Source: Gammaproteobacteria bacterium (lineage in GTDB: Bacteria > Pseudomonadota > Gammaproteobacteria > Arenicellales > Poriferihabitantaceae). Taken from it: a stretch of 64,000 bases of DNA. The position numbers were made by a program, and so were the translations under genes. Position 1 is the stretch's first letter, and every line of letters begins with the position of its first letter. The DNA is taken from positions 1-64,000 of the forward strand of contig JAPOSW010000106.1 of assembly GCA_026709505.1 (NCBI GenBank), given 5' to 3'. Below, in pieces: positions 20,417-30,128 of the stretch. The notes under the pieces were generated by a model, which saw only the letters and a program-made list of their open reading frames with translations, did not search any database and had not been told where the DNA came from.

Positions 20417-21820
20417 ATGACCTTGCAACTTTTTGACAGCTATTCCAGAGCATTGCGTGACTTCGAGCCTCTAGAGGGAAATCGGGTGCGTATCTATGCA
20501 TGTGGGCCAACCGTTTACGATTATGCGCATATCGGCAATCTCAGAACCTACCTGTTTGAGGATGTGCTAAGACGGACTCTGGAATTCTGCGGCTATGAGG
20601 TTTATCACGTGGTCAACATCACCGATGTCGGCCATTTAACTTCGGATGCGGATACTGGAGAAGACAAAATCGAGAAGGGGTCGCGCAGGACCGGCAAGTC
20701 GGCCTGGGAGATTGCCGAGATTTATACCGAAGCGTTCCAGGCTGATATCCGAGCGCTGAATATCCTTGAACCTCATAAATGGTGCCGCGCGACCGATCAT
20801 ATTGAAGAGCAGATTGACTATATCAAGGTCATTGAGGCTAAAGGGTTTACCTATGGAACTTCGGACGGAATCTATTTTGATACATCCAGCCTTGAGAATT
20901 ACGGTCATCTTGCCCGTCTCGACAAAGAGGGGTTGAGTGCAGGCGAGAGGGTTGATGTCGGCGAAAAAAAGAACCCCACTGACTTTGCGCTCTGGAAATT
21001 CAGTCCTCCGGATCAGAAACGCCAAATGGAGTGGGAAAGTCCCTGGGGTACCGGGTTTCCGGGCTGGCATATAGAGTGTTCAGCGATGGCTGCGAAATAT
21101 CTGGGTCCGATGTTCGACATCCATTGCGGTGGCAAGGATCATATCCCTGTTCACCATACCAATGAAATTGCCCAGTCCGAGGTTTGCCATGGCACCAATT
21201 TGGCGAATTTTTGGCTGCATGGCTATTTTCTGGAAACCGATCAGGAAAAGATGGCCAAGTCATCCGGGGAGTTTCTGCGATTGAAGACGCTCATTGACAG
21301 GGGCATCGACCCAATCGCGTTTCGGTATTTGTGTCTGACGGCCAATTACCGCACTGACCTGAAATTCAGCTGGGAGAGCCTGGATTCTGCATCCAGGGCT
21401 CTGGAACGGCTGCGAAACCTCTATTATTCATGGGATAATGGTGACGGTCGTGACACGGCTTATATTGAAGAATTCACGCAGAAAATTTGCAATGACCTGA
21501 ATACGGCAGATGCGCTTGCACTGGTATGGGAGTTATGTCGATCGAATGTACCTGATGAAGTCAAGAAAGCGACTCTCCGGTTTTGTGACAGGGTGCTTGG
21601 GTTGTCACTGGATGACTGGAAGCCGCCTCATCAAACTGAGATCCCGGACGGAGTAAGACAGTTGGTTGACTATCGTCAGAAAGCCAGAGAGCAGAAAGAC
21701 TGGTCGACAGCTGACCGTATTCGAGATGATTTGCTGGAGCTGGGTTATGCGATTGAAGATACACCAGAAGGCCCAAAAGTCAGTCGAATTAACTCGATTA
21801 TTTCTAAAAGTGAGGGTTGA
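20417..21820 (+). CDS. cysS: Cysteine--tRNA ligase
   Basis: RIYACGPTVYDYAHIGNLRTYLFEDVLRR; GWHIECSAMA; KMAKSSGEF. Confidence 0.97.
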   Translation: MTLQLFDSYSRALRDFEPLEGNRVRIYACGPTVYDYAHIGNLRTYLFEDVLRRTLEFCGYEVYHVVNITDVGHLTSDADTGEDKIEKGSRRTGKSAWEIAEIYTEAFQADIRALNILEPHKWCRATDHIEEQIDYIKVIEAKGFTYGTSDGIYFDTSSLENYGHLARLDKEGLSAGERVDVGEKKNPTDFALWKFSPPDQKRQMEWESPWGTGFPGWHIECSAMAAKYLGPMFDIHCGGKDHIPVHHTNEIAQSEVCHGTNLANFWLHGYFLETDQEKMAKSSGEFLRLKTLIDRGIDPIAFRYLCLTANYRTDLKFSWESLDSASRALERLRNLYYSWDNGDGRDTAYIEEFTQKICNDLNTADALALVWELCRSNVPDEVKKATLRFCDRVLGLSLDDWKPPHQTEIPDGVRQLVDYRQKAREQKDWSTADRIRDDLLELGYAIEDTPEGPKVSRINSIISKSEG

Positions 21821-21856
21821 AATTTAGCCTGGCTTGAGTAAAATACGGGTCTCTGA

Positions 21857-21933
21857 TGCGGGGTGGAGCAGTCTGGCAGCTCGTCGGGCTCATAACCCGA
21901 AGGTCGCAGGTTCAAATCCTGCCCCCGCTACCA
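21857..21933 (+). tRNA. Initiator tRNA-fMet (CAT)
   Basis: TGCGGGGTGGAGCAG...GGGCTCATAACCC...GGTTCAAATCC...CCCCGCTACCA; three G-C pairs in anticodon stem, mismatched 1-72, A11-U24. Confidence 0.95.
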
Positions 21934-22263
21934 CCCAGCTCGGCATACTCGGCACACCGTGCCGGGCCCAGAACTGCGTCACGGGATTCTGGGGAGTTGA
22001 TGATACCCTCAATGGCCCAGATGCGAATTATAACTGCTGACGGAGTTCTTCTGGCATTCACAAGGTCAAGGCTCCTGGTGTGCTAAAGACTGGCGTTGAT
22101 CCTGTGTGCATGCGGGACGGCTTGCCCGGAGCAGGTGGGATGTAGCTACCAGAAGCGACCACAGACCCTACCCTCCACAACGGAATCAGTACAGGACAGG
22201 TGAAACACCAGGGCAACCGGGTGAAAAACCCCATAAACGGCGGATGGGTTATGGGTTATGCCA

Positions 22264-22908
22264 TCAAGAACAAGGGCAGGGTTTCGCCGCATTGCTTCTA
22301 TGTCGCGGTGGCGAAATCATTGTCTGTCCGTATGTGTGCGGTGGGTCCTTGAAGACGTCTCCCAATGATCCGGGGAAGCGGATCCAGTCTAGCGATGATA
22401 AGGCAAAGCAGTACTTTTCAACTCCTAACCTAAACGAAATTCGAAAGTACATCGCTAGTGAGAGTTGCAGCGCTTGCACTGGACGCGGGAATATGGCAGT
22501 AGACAGTGATGCGATTGAGCGAATTGGATGCACTGCTTCGGTGATATCAGCGATCACATCTTCCGGACATGTCGCACCTTCCGAGTCAATGAACAGGAAG
22601 GTCCATCCTTCCATCCTTAGCTGGCGGCCGAGTTCCTGTGTCAGACTCGTTTTGCACATACGTCGCTGACCGGTCAGAAGGACATGGTTGCCTTGACAGA
22701 CCCTTGACTTCAGTATTTGCAATTCACGTTTTCTATCGAAGAAGTCGTCACCACTTACCCAGAGACCAGTAGAGGACTCCATAATATACTGTCCACAATT
22801 TAACGAATAAGCTGAATTTAAGTTGTCAACAGAATTGTTGACAACAATTCTGTTGACATAGTTGGTCAATCCAGCCGTCTTTGCGAAATAGGGTTTTCTC
22901 AAGGACAT
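22264..22908 (-). pseudogene. Truncated AAA/P-loop ATPase remnant
   Basis: FFDRKRELQILKSRVCQGNHVLLTGQRRMCKTSLTQELGRQL; Walker A Gly replaced by Cys (GQRRMCKTS); ORF ends without Walker B/sensor regions. Confidence 0.65.
22824..22858. repeat. 35-bp perfect palindrome upstream of AAA ATPase remnant
   Basis: TGTCAACAGAATTGTTG-A-CAACAATTCTGTTGACA: 17-bp arms, single-base centre. Confidence 0.9.
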
Positions 22909-23227
22909 AATCCGTCATTGTTTGTCCAAAAGAGTCTGAAAGCCTTGTCGCAAATCTCCCCCTGAATGGGCTTGCTGCACATTGCCATGGGTGGGAAGCG
23001 GCAAGGGGGAGTGCCCTCCCTCTCTAAAATGGGCCTGCCTAATTCGGCGAATGCTGCTCTGAACCCTGGGTTGAGAAGTGAAGGCAATGTTGTCAGGAGT
23101 TTATCGGATTCGCGTGTCGTTTTGGTTTTGGATGAGTCGGACCTCATCGTCGGATGTCCTCCCCGTGGCGCTAATGGACTTTTTGACGAGCACCAATAAG
23201 GAAAAGGGTGAAAGATATTCATGAAAT

Positions 23228-25243
23228 TCAAGTTTTCATTTTGAAAAAAAATTTCTTGAAACTTACTGGCAGATAATGAAATTGCCAAGCCTTATTGATA
23301 ACAATACCGCTATTCCAGTAGGCTGTAAAGTCAGAGTCAACCTGCATGCCGGTTTCGCTGGACTGAGCGGTCAGAGAGTTTTGGATTCGTGCATTTCCAT
23401 CTGTCCGGCATATTTGGATTTCATGATTGAATCGGCAGGTAAAAGTTCCAGAACCGGCTGTATCGGCAGAATACTCTGCAGAAGTCGAGGTTGAAATTTC
23501 AATGTCGATATCGCCAAAGCATATGGTAATGGTTGGCTGATGCCACGATGATGCAATAACCGCATCTGAGCCTTGAGAGGGTGTCCTGCTGAGCTCGCCT
23601 GCAGACTCGACATGCCAAGATGGTTTTAATGGCAGTTTCTGCGGTTTGGCAAATGGCTCGGATAAGTTCGATTGGCAGGGGATGGAAGGCAATTTCAATT
23701 CTGCCTCCAGCAAATCAATCCTGATGGATGCGGGCCTTGATGCTGGCCAGACGAGCGGCCAGTAAGAAGTTCCAAGACACAGGCGAATCCGGTTGCCCCG
23801 TGAGAACTGGTAGGCGGTGGATGGCAGTTTTATGCGATATCGAAAAGATTCATTGGCCGCAAACGATCTGAAATTATCCAGACTTCTGTCCAAGGCCAGA
23901 TTAAGCACATGACGAGTCACGAGATTGGAGCGACCATCCGGTGCTATCTCACATATTCGGCATACCAGTTGCGCCTCCTGTCGATCCCGAACAATATCGC
24001 AAGTGAATTCGGCATGGCCGATTAAATCCAGATTTTCCTCAAGCGTTTCCGAGTCAAAGCAAAGCGAGCGCCGGTCGTCTGCCGATTGCTCAAGCGGCAA
24101 CCCTGCGACCCGTCCGAAGTAACCCGTATCTCCCGAACATTCGCCATGCTGCAAGTCGTTGGGAATGAGCAGGGAAAGACGGCTGCTTGATTGAATGTCT
24201 GTCAGGCAGCCCGGTTTCAGACAAAAGGTCCTGCCTTTGGTGGTCATGTAATTAGGTACCTCTATCCATGTACCGTTGCGTTTGGCCAGCCGCTCGGCAG
24301 GAGGGTCAAACTCTCGTCGCCAAAGTCTCAAGACTGGCCAGTTTGGGGGTGTCTTGTTCTGGTGTTTAAGCCAGTGATTCCACCATTCGAGAGCGAGTTG
24401 CTGAAATCCAATGCCTGGTCCGGGTTCGCCCTGATCGGGATAATGATGCCCCCATGGACCGACGATCCCCCAGCAGATGTCGGGTCTCTTCTTGCTCAAC
24501 TTCATTACCGAGTTTGAATAGCGATCAGCCCACCCGCCTATGCTCAATACTGGGCATGAGAGGTTTTCTGTATTAAAGGCGAGAGAGCCATTCCTCCAGT
24601 AATCACCACGGACGCTATGCTGAATCCATTTGTCGAGGGGAAATGCAAGGTTTTCGAGCCGGTCAATCCATTGCTGCCACCACTTTTCGCCCACAGTTGA
24701 AACGTCAGGCGGGGCACCGAGAATGACAGGAAGAGCTGTACCCCACTCGCAAGTATCTGACAGCATGGTGCCGTCCATCCAGTGTATGTCGTCTTCGAAA
24801 CGATCAATGGTTGCGCAATTTGCGATCACCGCTTTGAGAGGTGCAGGCGCATCGACCGCGGCTTGCAGGCTCGCAGTACCGCCCCATGATGTCCCGAACA
24901 TGCCTACATTGCCATTGCACCAGTCCTGCTCGGCAATCCAGTTGATCAGATGGCGTGCATCAGACTGTTCATCCTCCATATACATGTCGTGCATGTGGCC
25001 TTCGCTATCCCCCGATCCTCTCATGTCTACTCGCAGGCAGACATAACCGTGCTGTGAGAAATAGGGGTGGTTTCGCTCATCCCTGGAGCGCACCATGTCC
25101 CGCTTTCGGTAGGGTATATATTCGAGAATGGCTGGGTAGGGTCCTGTGCCTTCCGGCCACCAGATGCGGGCGGACAGGCGGATATTGTCCGGCATCGAAA
25201 TCCAGCAATGCTCGGTATGCCAAGTGCTTTGGTTTTTATTCAA
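23228..25243 (-). CDS. CocE/NonD family hydrolase (X-Pro dipeptidyl-peptidase-like)
   Basis: ISMPDNIRLSARIWWPEGTGPYPAILEYIPYRKRD; RVDMRGSGDSEG; FGTSWGGTASLQAA. Confidence 0.9.
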   Translation of the reverse strand: MNKNQSTWHTEHCWISMPDNIRLSARIWWPEGTGPYPAILEYIPYRKRDMVRSRDERNHPYFSQHGYVCLRVDMRGSGDSEGHMHDMYMEDEQSDARHLINWIAEQDWCNGNVGMFGTSWGGTASLQAAVDAPAPLKAVIANCATIDRFEDDIHWMDGTMLSDTCEWGTALPVILGAPPDVSTVGEKWWQQWIDRLENLAFPLDKWIQHSVRGDYWRNGSLAFNTENLSCPVLSIGGWADRYSNSVMKLSKKRPDICWGIVGPWGHHYPDQGEPGPGIGFQQLALEWWNHWLKHQNKTPPNWPVLRLWRREFDPPAERLAKRNGTWIEVPNYMTTKGRTFCLKPGCLTDIQSSSRLSLLIPNDLQHGECSGDTGYFGRVAGLPLEQSADDRRSLCFDSETLEENLDLIGHAEFTCDIVRDRQEAQLVCRICEIAPDGRSNLVTRHVLNLALDRSLDNFRSFAANESFRYRIKLPSTAYQFSRGNRIRLCLGTSYWPLVWPASRPASIRIDLLEAELKLPSIPCQSNLSEPFAKPQKLPLKPSWHVESAGELSRTPSQGSDAVIASSWHQPTITICFGDIDIEISTSTSAEYSADTAGSGTFTCRFNHEIQICRTDGNARIQNSLTAQSSETGMQVDSDFTAYWNSGIVINKAWQFHYLPVSFKKFFFKMKT

Positions 25244-25799
25244 TGGAGGATTCGGCTTAAGCAGAAGTAATTGTCTCCGCCAAACGTGAGTAGCTGGTCA
25301 ATTTTCTTACCGGCACACATGTTCTCCTAATTGCAGTTGCCTGCCACTCATTGCGTGATTCAATGATGCTATTTGAGCATCTTGGTAACATTGCTTGCCC
25401 AGTCAGGTTTGTTGAGCATGACTACAGAAACTCCAGTTAGGCAAAGTCCAGGCCAAGAACTGAACTTGAGCACAGGCGCTTGATGAATTCCTGATTTCAG
25501 AATATGCCAGCCAGGCTGTAGGATCAACTTCAATTGTGCCAAAAGAATACCAGCAAGCCGCGAACCATTTGATCAGGGAAACGATTGTTTTGATATAACC
25601 GACATATTGCCATTATTCTATATAATCAGTTCGGTTATTGAATATTTGGCCAATTTGACTGATGCATTTTCTGGCATATTGGTCTTTGCGCCGGTAATAT
25701 CATGACCTGAACTTTGCGAAGCCCATGCAGATTTCGAAATGAATAGCCATTAATCGGGCTATTGACTCATGACATCAACAATGAAACTAGGTGAACATA

Positions 25800-27350
25800 A
25801 TGAAGAAACATACCATGACACGACGATCCTTCCTGGCCGCAGCAGGAGCATTTGGCGCAGCTACAATGGTAGTTCCCCGATATGCGCTGTCCCAGGATGG
25901 TTCAATCCTTACCCTCCGGTCCTACTCGGATCTGCAAGTGCTCGATCCAGCTTTCCGCCTGTCATTGCCGGAAGACGACATCATTCGTTCGATCTTTGCA
26001 CCCATGGTCATTCCTCAGGCGGGCGATACCTGGGGGTGGAAAGCCATTGCGGTGGATTCCATTGAGCAGCTCGATGATGTGACGATCGCATTCAAGCTCA
26101 AAGACAACATCGGATTCACGGATGGCTATGGTCAAATGACCGCTGAGGACGTGAAATTTTCCATTGAGCGAATTGCTGATCCGGCAATGGAAAGTCCATA
26201 TGCTGGAGATTGGTCTGCTCTCAAGGAAGTTGAAGTTAAAGACAGGCTGTCGGGGTTGATTCACCTTAACAACAAGTTTGTTCCACTATGGACTACCACG
26301 TTGCCGACGCCGGCTTCATGCATACTGTCGAAGCGAGCCGTGGAAGAATTGGGCGACAAAATTACCACTCAACCGGTTGCTCAGTCAGGCCAGTACATAC
26401 TGGCCGATTGGCAGCCCAAGCAGAAAACCGTATTGAAACGCAATCCTGACTGGGCGCATGAACCTGGGGGGTTTGATGAGATTCACATCCTTCCGATTGA
26501 GGATCCAGCTACCGCTGAGCGTGGCTTCGAGGCCGGTGATTTGGACTACACATGGACTTCAGTGTCATCGCTGCCGAGACTGAAGGAAAATCCGCCTGCT
26601 GGAGCGGTGGTTCTTGAAAAGCCTTCCCTGGCATATGTATGGCTGGGCATCAATCAGGATGTTGAGCCTTTCACGAACCTCAATATTCGCCGTGCAGTAC
26701 AACATGCGATTGACAGGCAGGGGGTCGTCGATGCCGCTTACTACGGTGCTGCATCAGTCGGCAATGGAATTATTGCCCCCGGACTTCCCGGTAGCCGTGA
26801 CAGCGTAACGCATGATTATGACCCGGACAAGGCACGTGCATTACTGGAACAGGAAGGGGCTGCCAATCTTTCTGTAACTCTGGACATCCTCAACCAGTCC
26901 GAACGCTTGACCGCCGCGCAAGTAATCCAGGCCAACCTTGCTGATGTCGGCATTGCCTGCGAAATAAAGCAGAACGACAGTGGGACATTCTGGAGTCTCG
27001 GTTCCAAGGATGGAGACTACTGGAACAAGCTGCAGCTCGTGCTGAGCCGTTTCTCGATGCAGCCCGATCCAAGCTGGGCTACGGTCTGGTTCACTCCCGA
27101 GCAGGTTGGGGTATGGAACTGGGAGCGTTTCGACAATGCCGAGTACAAAGCTCTGCACGAACAAGGGCTGGTTGAAAGCGATTTTGCCAAGCGCGATGAG
27201 ATCTACAGGAAAATGCAGAGCTTGATGGACGAAAGTGGCTGTTATGTCTTTCTGACTCATGAGGTGGTCGGAGCCATTCATCGCAATACGATCAAGCCAG
27301 GATTGAAACCCAACGGAGAATCTCTTTTTTCCGAATTCAGGCCTGCCTAG
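25800..27350 (+). CDS. Peptide-type ABC transporter substrate-binding protein, Tat signal
   Basis: MKKHTMTRRSFLAAAGAFGAATMVVPRYALS twin-Arg leader; SBP_bac_5 motifs (YGQMTAEDVKFSIERI, NIRRAVQHAIDRQGVV). Confidence 0.92.
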   Translation: MKKHTMTRRSFLAAAGAFGAATMVVPRYALSQDGSILTLRSYSDLQVLDPAFRLSLPEDDIIRSIFAPMVIPQAGDTWGWKAIAVDSIEQLDDVTIAFKLKDNIGFTDGYGQMTAEDVKFSIERIADPAMESPYAGDWSALKEVEVKDRLSGLIHLNNKFVPLWTTTLPTPASCILSKRAVEELGDKITTQPVAQSGQYILADWQPKQKTVLKRNPDWAHEPGGFDEIHILPIEDPATAERGFEAGDLDYTWTSVSSLPRLKENPPAGAVVLEKPSLAYVWLGINQDVEPFTNLNIRRAVQHAIDRQGVVDAAYYGAASVGNGIIAPGLPGSRDSVTHDYDPDKARALLEQEGAANLSVTLDILNQSERLTAAQVIQANLADVGIACEIKQNDSGTFWSLGSKDGDYWNKLQLVLSRFSMQPDPSWATVWFTPEQVGVWNWERFDNAEYKALHEQGLVESDFAKRDEIYRKMQSLMDESGCYVFLTHEVVGAIHRNTIKPGLKPNGESLFSEFRPA

Positions 27351-27354
27351 TCCG

Positions 27355-27384
27355 CATCGGGCGGCCTGTACAGGCCGCCCGATG
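27355..27384. repeat. 30-bp perfect palindrome between substrate-binding protein and permease genes
   Basis: CATCGGGCGGCCTGT/ACAGGCCGCCCGATG, no T-tract. Confidence 0.9.
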
Positions 27385-27392
27385 TCCCGCCA

Positions 27393-28337
27393 ATGCTGAT
27401 TTACTCTCTCAAGCGGCTGGCTTTGGCCGTTCTCATCGTGTCGGCAGCCATGTTTCTATTGTTCACGATGATCTATCTCATACCCGGCGATCCGGCATCG
27501 GTTGCATTAGGGCCACGTGCGACGGACGCAATGCGTGAAGCACTGTTGATAAAAATGGGTCTTGACCAACCGGTCTGGATTCAGTTCTGGAATTTCTTCA
27601 CGAATGCCTGGCAGGGAAACCTGGGAAATGAAATCCTGTCAAACCGACCGGTGGCTGATGTCGTCATGGAGCAGCTTCCATGGACCCTCGCTCTGATCGC
27701 CGGCGGCATGGTATGGTCGATCGCTCTGGGCATTCCGCTTGGATGCTGGACCGCCGTAAAGCGTGGCGGATTGGCAGATCGGGCGATTGGCGTGCTTAGT
27801 ATTGCAGTGATAGCCGTTCCGTCGTTTGTGGTCGCAATCTACGCCTTGTTGATCTTTGCCGTATCCTTGCGATGGCTACCCGCTATCGGAGCAGGGGATC
27901 CGGGCAATCTTGGTGATCAGCTGCTGCACCTGGTTCTTCCATCGCTGGCAGTGGGACTCGGCTGGGTGGGCTATATAGCGCGCATGGTTCGTGCTTCAAT
28001 GCTGGAGGTGCTGGAAGCTCCGCACATCCGAACTGCTCGTGCATTTGGATTGACCGATCGACAAATTACCTACCGCTATGCGCTATCGATTGCTATTCTG
28101 CCAACCGTTACCTTGCTGGGTGTTGGCATCGGACAGATGCTTTCATCGGCAGTTTTTGCAGAAATCGTATTCGCGCGTCCCGGCGTTGGAAAGCTGGTTT
28201 ATGATGCGATCCTGACGCGCAACTACCCTCTGGTTTCCGGCGCTGTTTTGGTGACGACTGCCTTGTTTATTGCCATTAACCTGATTGCAGACCTGGTTGT
28301 CGGATATCTTGATCCTCGTGTACGAAGCCGCCTCTAA
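27393..28337 (+). CDS. ABC transporter permease (DppB-like)
   Basis: MLIYSLKRLALAVLIVSAAMFLLFTMIYLIPGDPA; EAPHIRTARAFGLTDRQITYRYALSIAI. Confidence 0.92.
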   Translation: MLIYSLKRLALAVLIVSAAMFLLFTMIYLIPGDPASVALGPRATDAMREALLIKMGLDQPVWIQFWNFFTNAWQGNLGNEILSNRPVADVVMEQLPWTLALIAGGMVWSIALGIPLGCWTAVKRGGLADRAIGVLSIAVIAVPSFVVAIYALLIFAVSLRWLPAIGAGDPGNLGDQLLHLVLPSLAVGLGWVGYIARMVRASMLEVLEAPHIRTARAFGLTDRQITYRYALSIAILPTVTLLGVGIGQMLSSAVFAEIVFARPGVGKLVYDAILTRNYPLVSGAVLVTTALFIAINLIADLVVGYLDPRVRSRL

Positions 28338-29175
28338 ATTGCTGAACTCGCTACGGCGGGTTATTGCCGAACCATTGGGTGCGGTTGGCCTGATCCTGGT
28401 TATTGGCATGATCGCAGCGGCCATATTTGCCGATCTTCTGGCAGTCCATGATCCCACAAGCATCTCTCCCAGAGACCGCTTTATGGAGCCTTCCGTGGCT
28501 CATCTGTTGGGCACCGATCAGCTGGGAAGAGATCTTTTCTCACGGGTTCTTCATGGGGGGCAGATTGCATTGACGGTTGCCCTGATTTCAATTGCGGTCT
28601 CGCTGATTATTGGGGTTGTTTTGGGCTTGATTGCTGGCTATGGACCAAGCTGGCTGGATAACTCGATGATTCTCCTGTTCGATGCAATCAAGAGCTATCC
28701 AACCGTAATGCTGGCCTTGGCTCTGGTGACCTTGTTTGGTCCTTCACTGACTGCTGTCATGATCGTTGTGGTTCTGGTCAACGTTCCCGGCTATGCGCGC
28801 ATCATCCGTACCCAGACACTGGCTTTGAAATCCTCTCAGTTTGTTGCCTCGGCACAAAGCATCGGTGCAAGTACTGCGCGAGTGTTGCGTGTTCACATTC
28901 TGCCGAATTCGATCGGACCGCTTCTAATTCTGGCATCAATGGATATTCCAGTCGTGATTGCCATTGAAGCCGGCATGAGCTTTCTCGGCCTGGGAGTGCG
29001 TCCGCCAACCCCGTCCTGGGGTTCGATACTGAATGATGGGTTCACGGCAATCCGTGATACGCCCTGGATTGCCATAGCAGGCGGGGTGCCGATTATCCTA
29101 ACCACCCTGGGATTCACTTTTCTAGGTGAGACTTTGCGTGATATCTTCGACCCTCGCTTGAAGACTCAAGCATGA
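28285..29175 (+). CDS. ABC transporter permease (DppC-like)
   Basis: HLLGTDQLGRDLFSRVLHGGQIALTVALIS; SQFVASAQSIGASTARVLRVHILPN; GLGVRPPTPSWGSIL. Confidence 0.92.
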   Translation: MQTWLSDILILVYEAASKLLNSLRRVIAEPLGAVGLILVIGMIAAAIFADLLAVHDPTSISPRDRFMEPSVAHLLGTDQLGRDLFSRVLHGGQIALTVALISIAVSLIIGVVLGLIAGYGPSWLDNSMILLFDAIKSYPTVMLALALVTLFGPSLTAVMIVVVLVNVPGYARIIRTQTLALKSSQFVASAQSIGASTARVLRVHILPNSIGPLLILASMDIPVVIAIEAGMSFLGLGVRPPTPSWGSILNDGFTAIRDTPWIAIAGGVPIILTTLGFTFLGETLRDIFDPRLKTQA

Positions 29176-30128
29176 ATGTTCTCGAGATACGGCATCTCAG
29201 TGTTTCCTTTGCAGCCGAGGGAGGCTCCTTGCAGGCACTGAAAGATGTATCGATAGACGTTCCGGAGCACTGTATTGTCGGAGTGGTTGGCGAGTCGGGC
29301 TGTGGAAAGTCAACATTGATCAACAGCATTTTGAGGCTGCTTCCTGATAATGGCAGTATCGATGCCGGAAGCATCCATTTCGAAGAACAGGATTTGACCC
29401 AGGCGGGCCGGCCGAAAATGCAGGACATAAGAGGCCAGCGGATATCCACAGTGTTCCAGGATCCCATGGATGCCCTGAATCCGGTCTTGTCGATTGCCGA
29501 TCAGATGCTTCATATCCAGTATCGCTCTGGGCTGGGGCGAAAGGAGAAAAATGCAAGATCACTCGACATGCTGCGTCGCGTCCGAATTCCGGATCCGGAA
29601 TCTGCCCTGAAGCGTTATCCGCATGAATTCTCGGGAGGGATGAAGCAGCGAATTGCGATCGCCATGGCCATGATGATGGAGCCTGCCTTGCTGATCGCGG
29701 ACGAGCCCACTACGGCACTGGATGCAACTCTTGAGGTGGCCATCATCAAGCTGATGAAGGATCTGCAATCTCATATCGGATGTTCGATGCTGTTTATTTC
29801 CCATCACCTTGGACTTATTGCCGAGCTTTGCGACCAGGTGGTTGTAATGTATGCAGGCGAAGTGCTGGAACGCGGCACGGCTCGTCAAATCTTTCATAAC
29901 CCCTGGCACCCTTATACTGAGAGACTGCTGGACTGTGATCCTGGCAGTCAATCTTCACGCATGAGGCATTTGCCGACGATTCCGGGTGAAATCCCCGACC
30001 TGAAAAAAAGACAAGAGGGCTGCATCTTCCGTTCACGCTGCCAGTTTTGCGAGGACATCTGCCATGCCATGCCCGATGAAATTCAGAGTAATGGTCATCA
30101 TGTCCGGTGCCACAGGAGGTCCCCGTGA
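29172..30128 (+). CDS. ABC transporter ATP-binding protein (DppD-like)
   Basis: GESGCGKSTLI; HEFSGGMKQRIAIAMAMMMEPALLIADEPTTALDAT; C-terminal oligopeptide-type extension. Confidence 0.93.
   Translation: MNVLEIRHLSVSFAAEGGSLQALKDVSIDVPEHCIVGVVGESGCGKSTLINSILRLLPDNGSIDAGSIHFEEQDLTQAGRPKMQDIRGQRISTVFQDPMDALNPVLSIADQMLHIQYRSGLGRKEKNARSLDMLRRVRIPDPESALKRYPHEFSGGMKQRIAIAMAMMMEPALLIADEPTTALDATLEVAIIKLMKDLQSHIGCSMLFISHHLGLIAELCDQVVVMYAGEVLERGTARQIFHNPWHPYTERLLDCDPGSQSSRMRHLPTIPGEIPDLKKRQEGCIFRSRCQFCEDICHAMPDEIQSNGHHVRCHRRSP

Noticed and set aside
22106-22669. 187-aa + strand ORF after tRNA-fMet
   Set aside because: Antisense to the ATPase remnant for most of its length; atypical composition.
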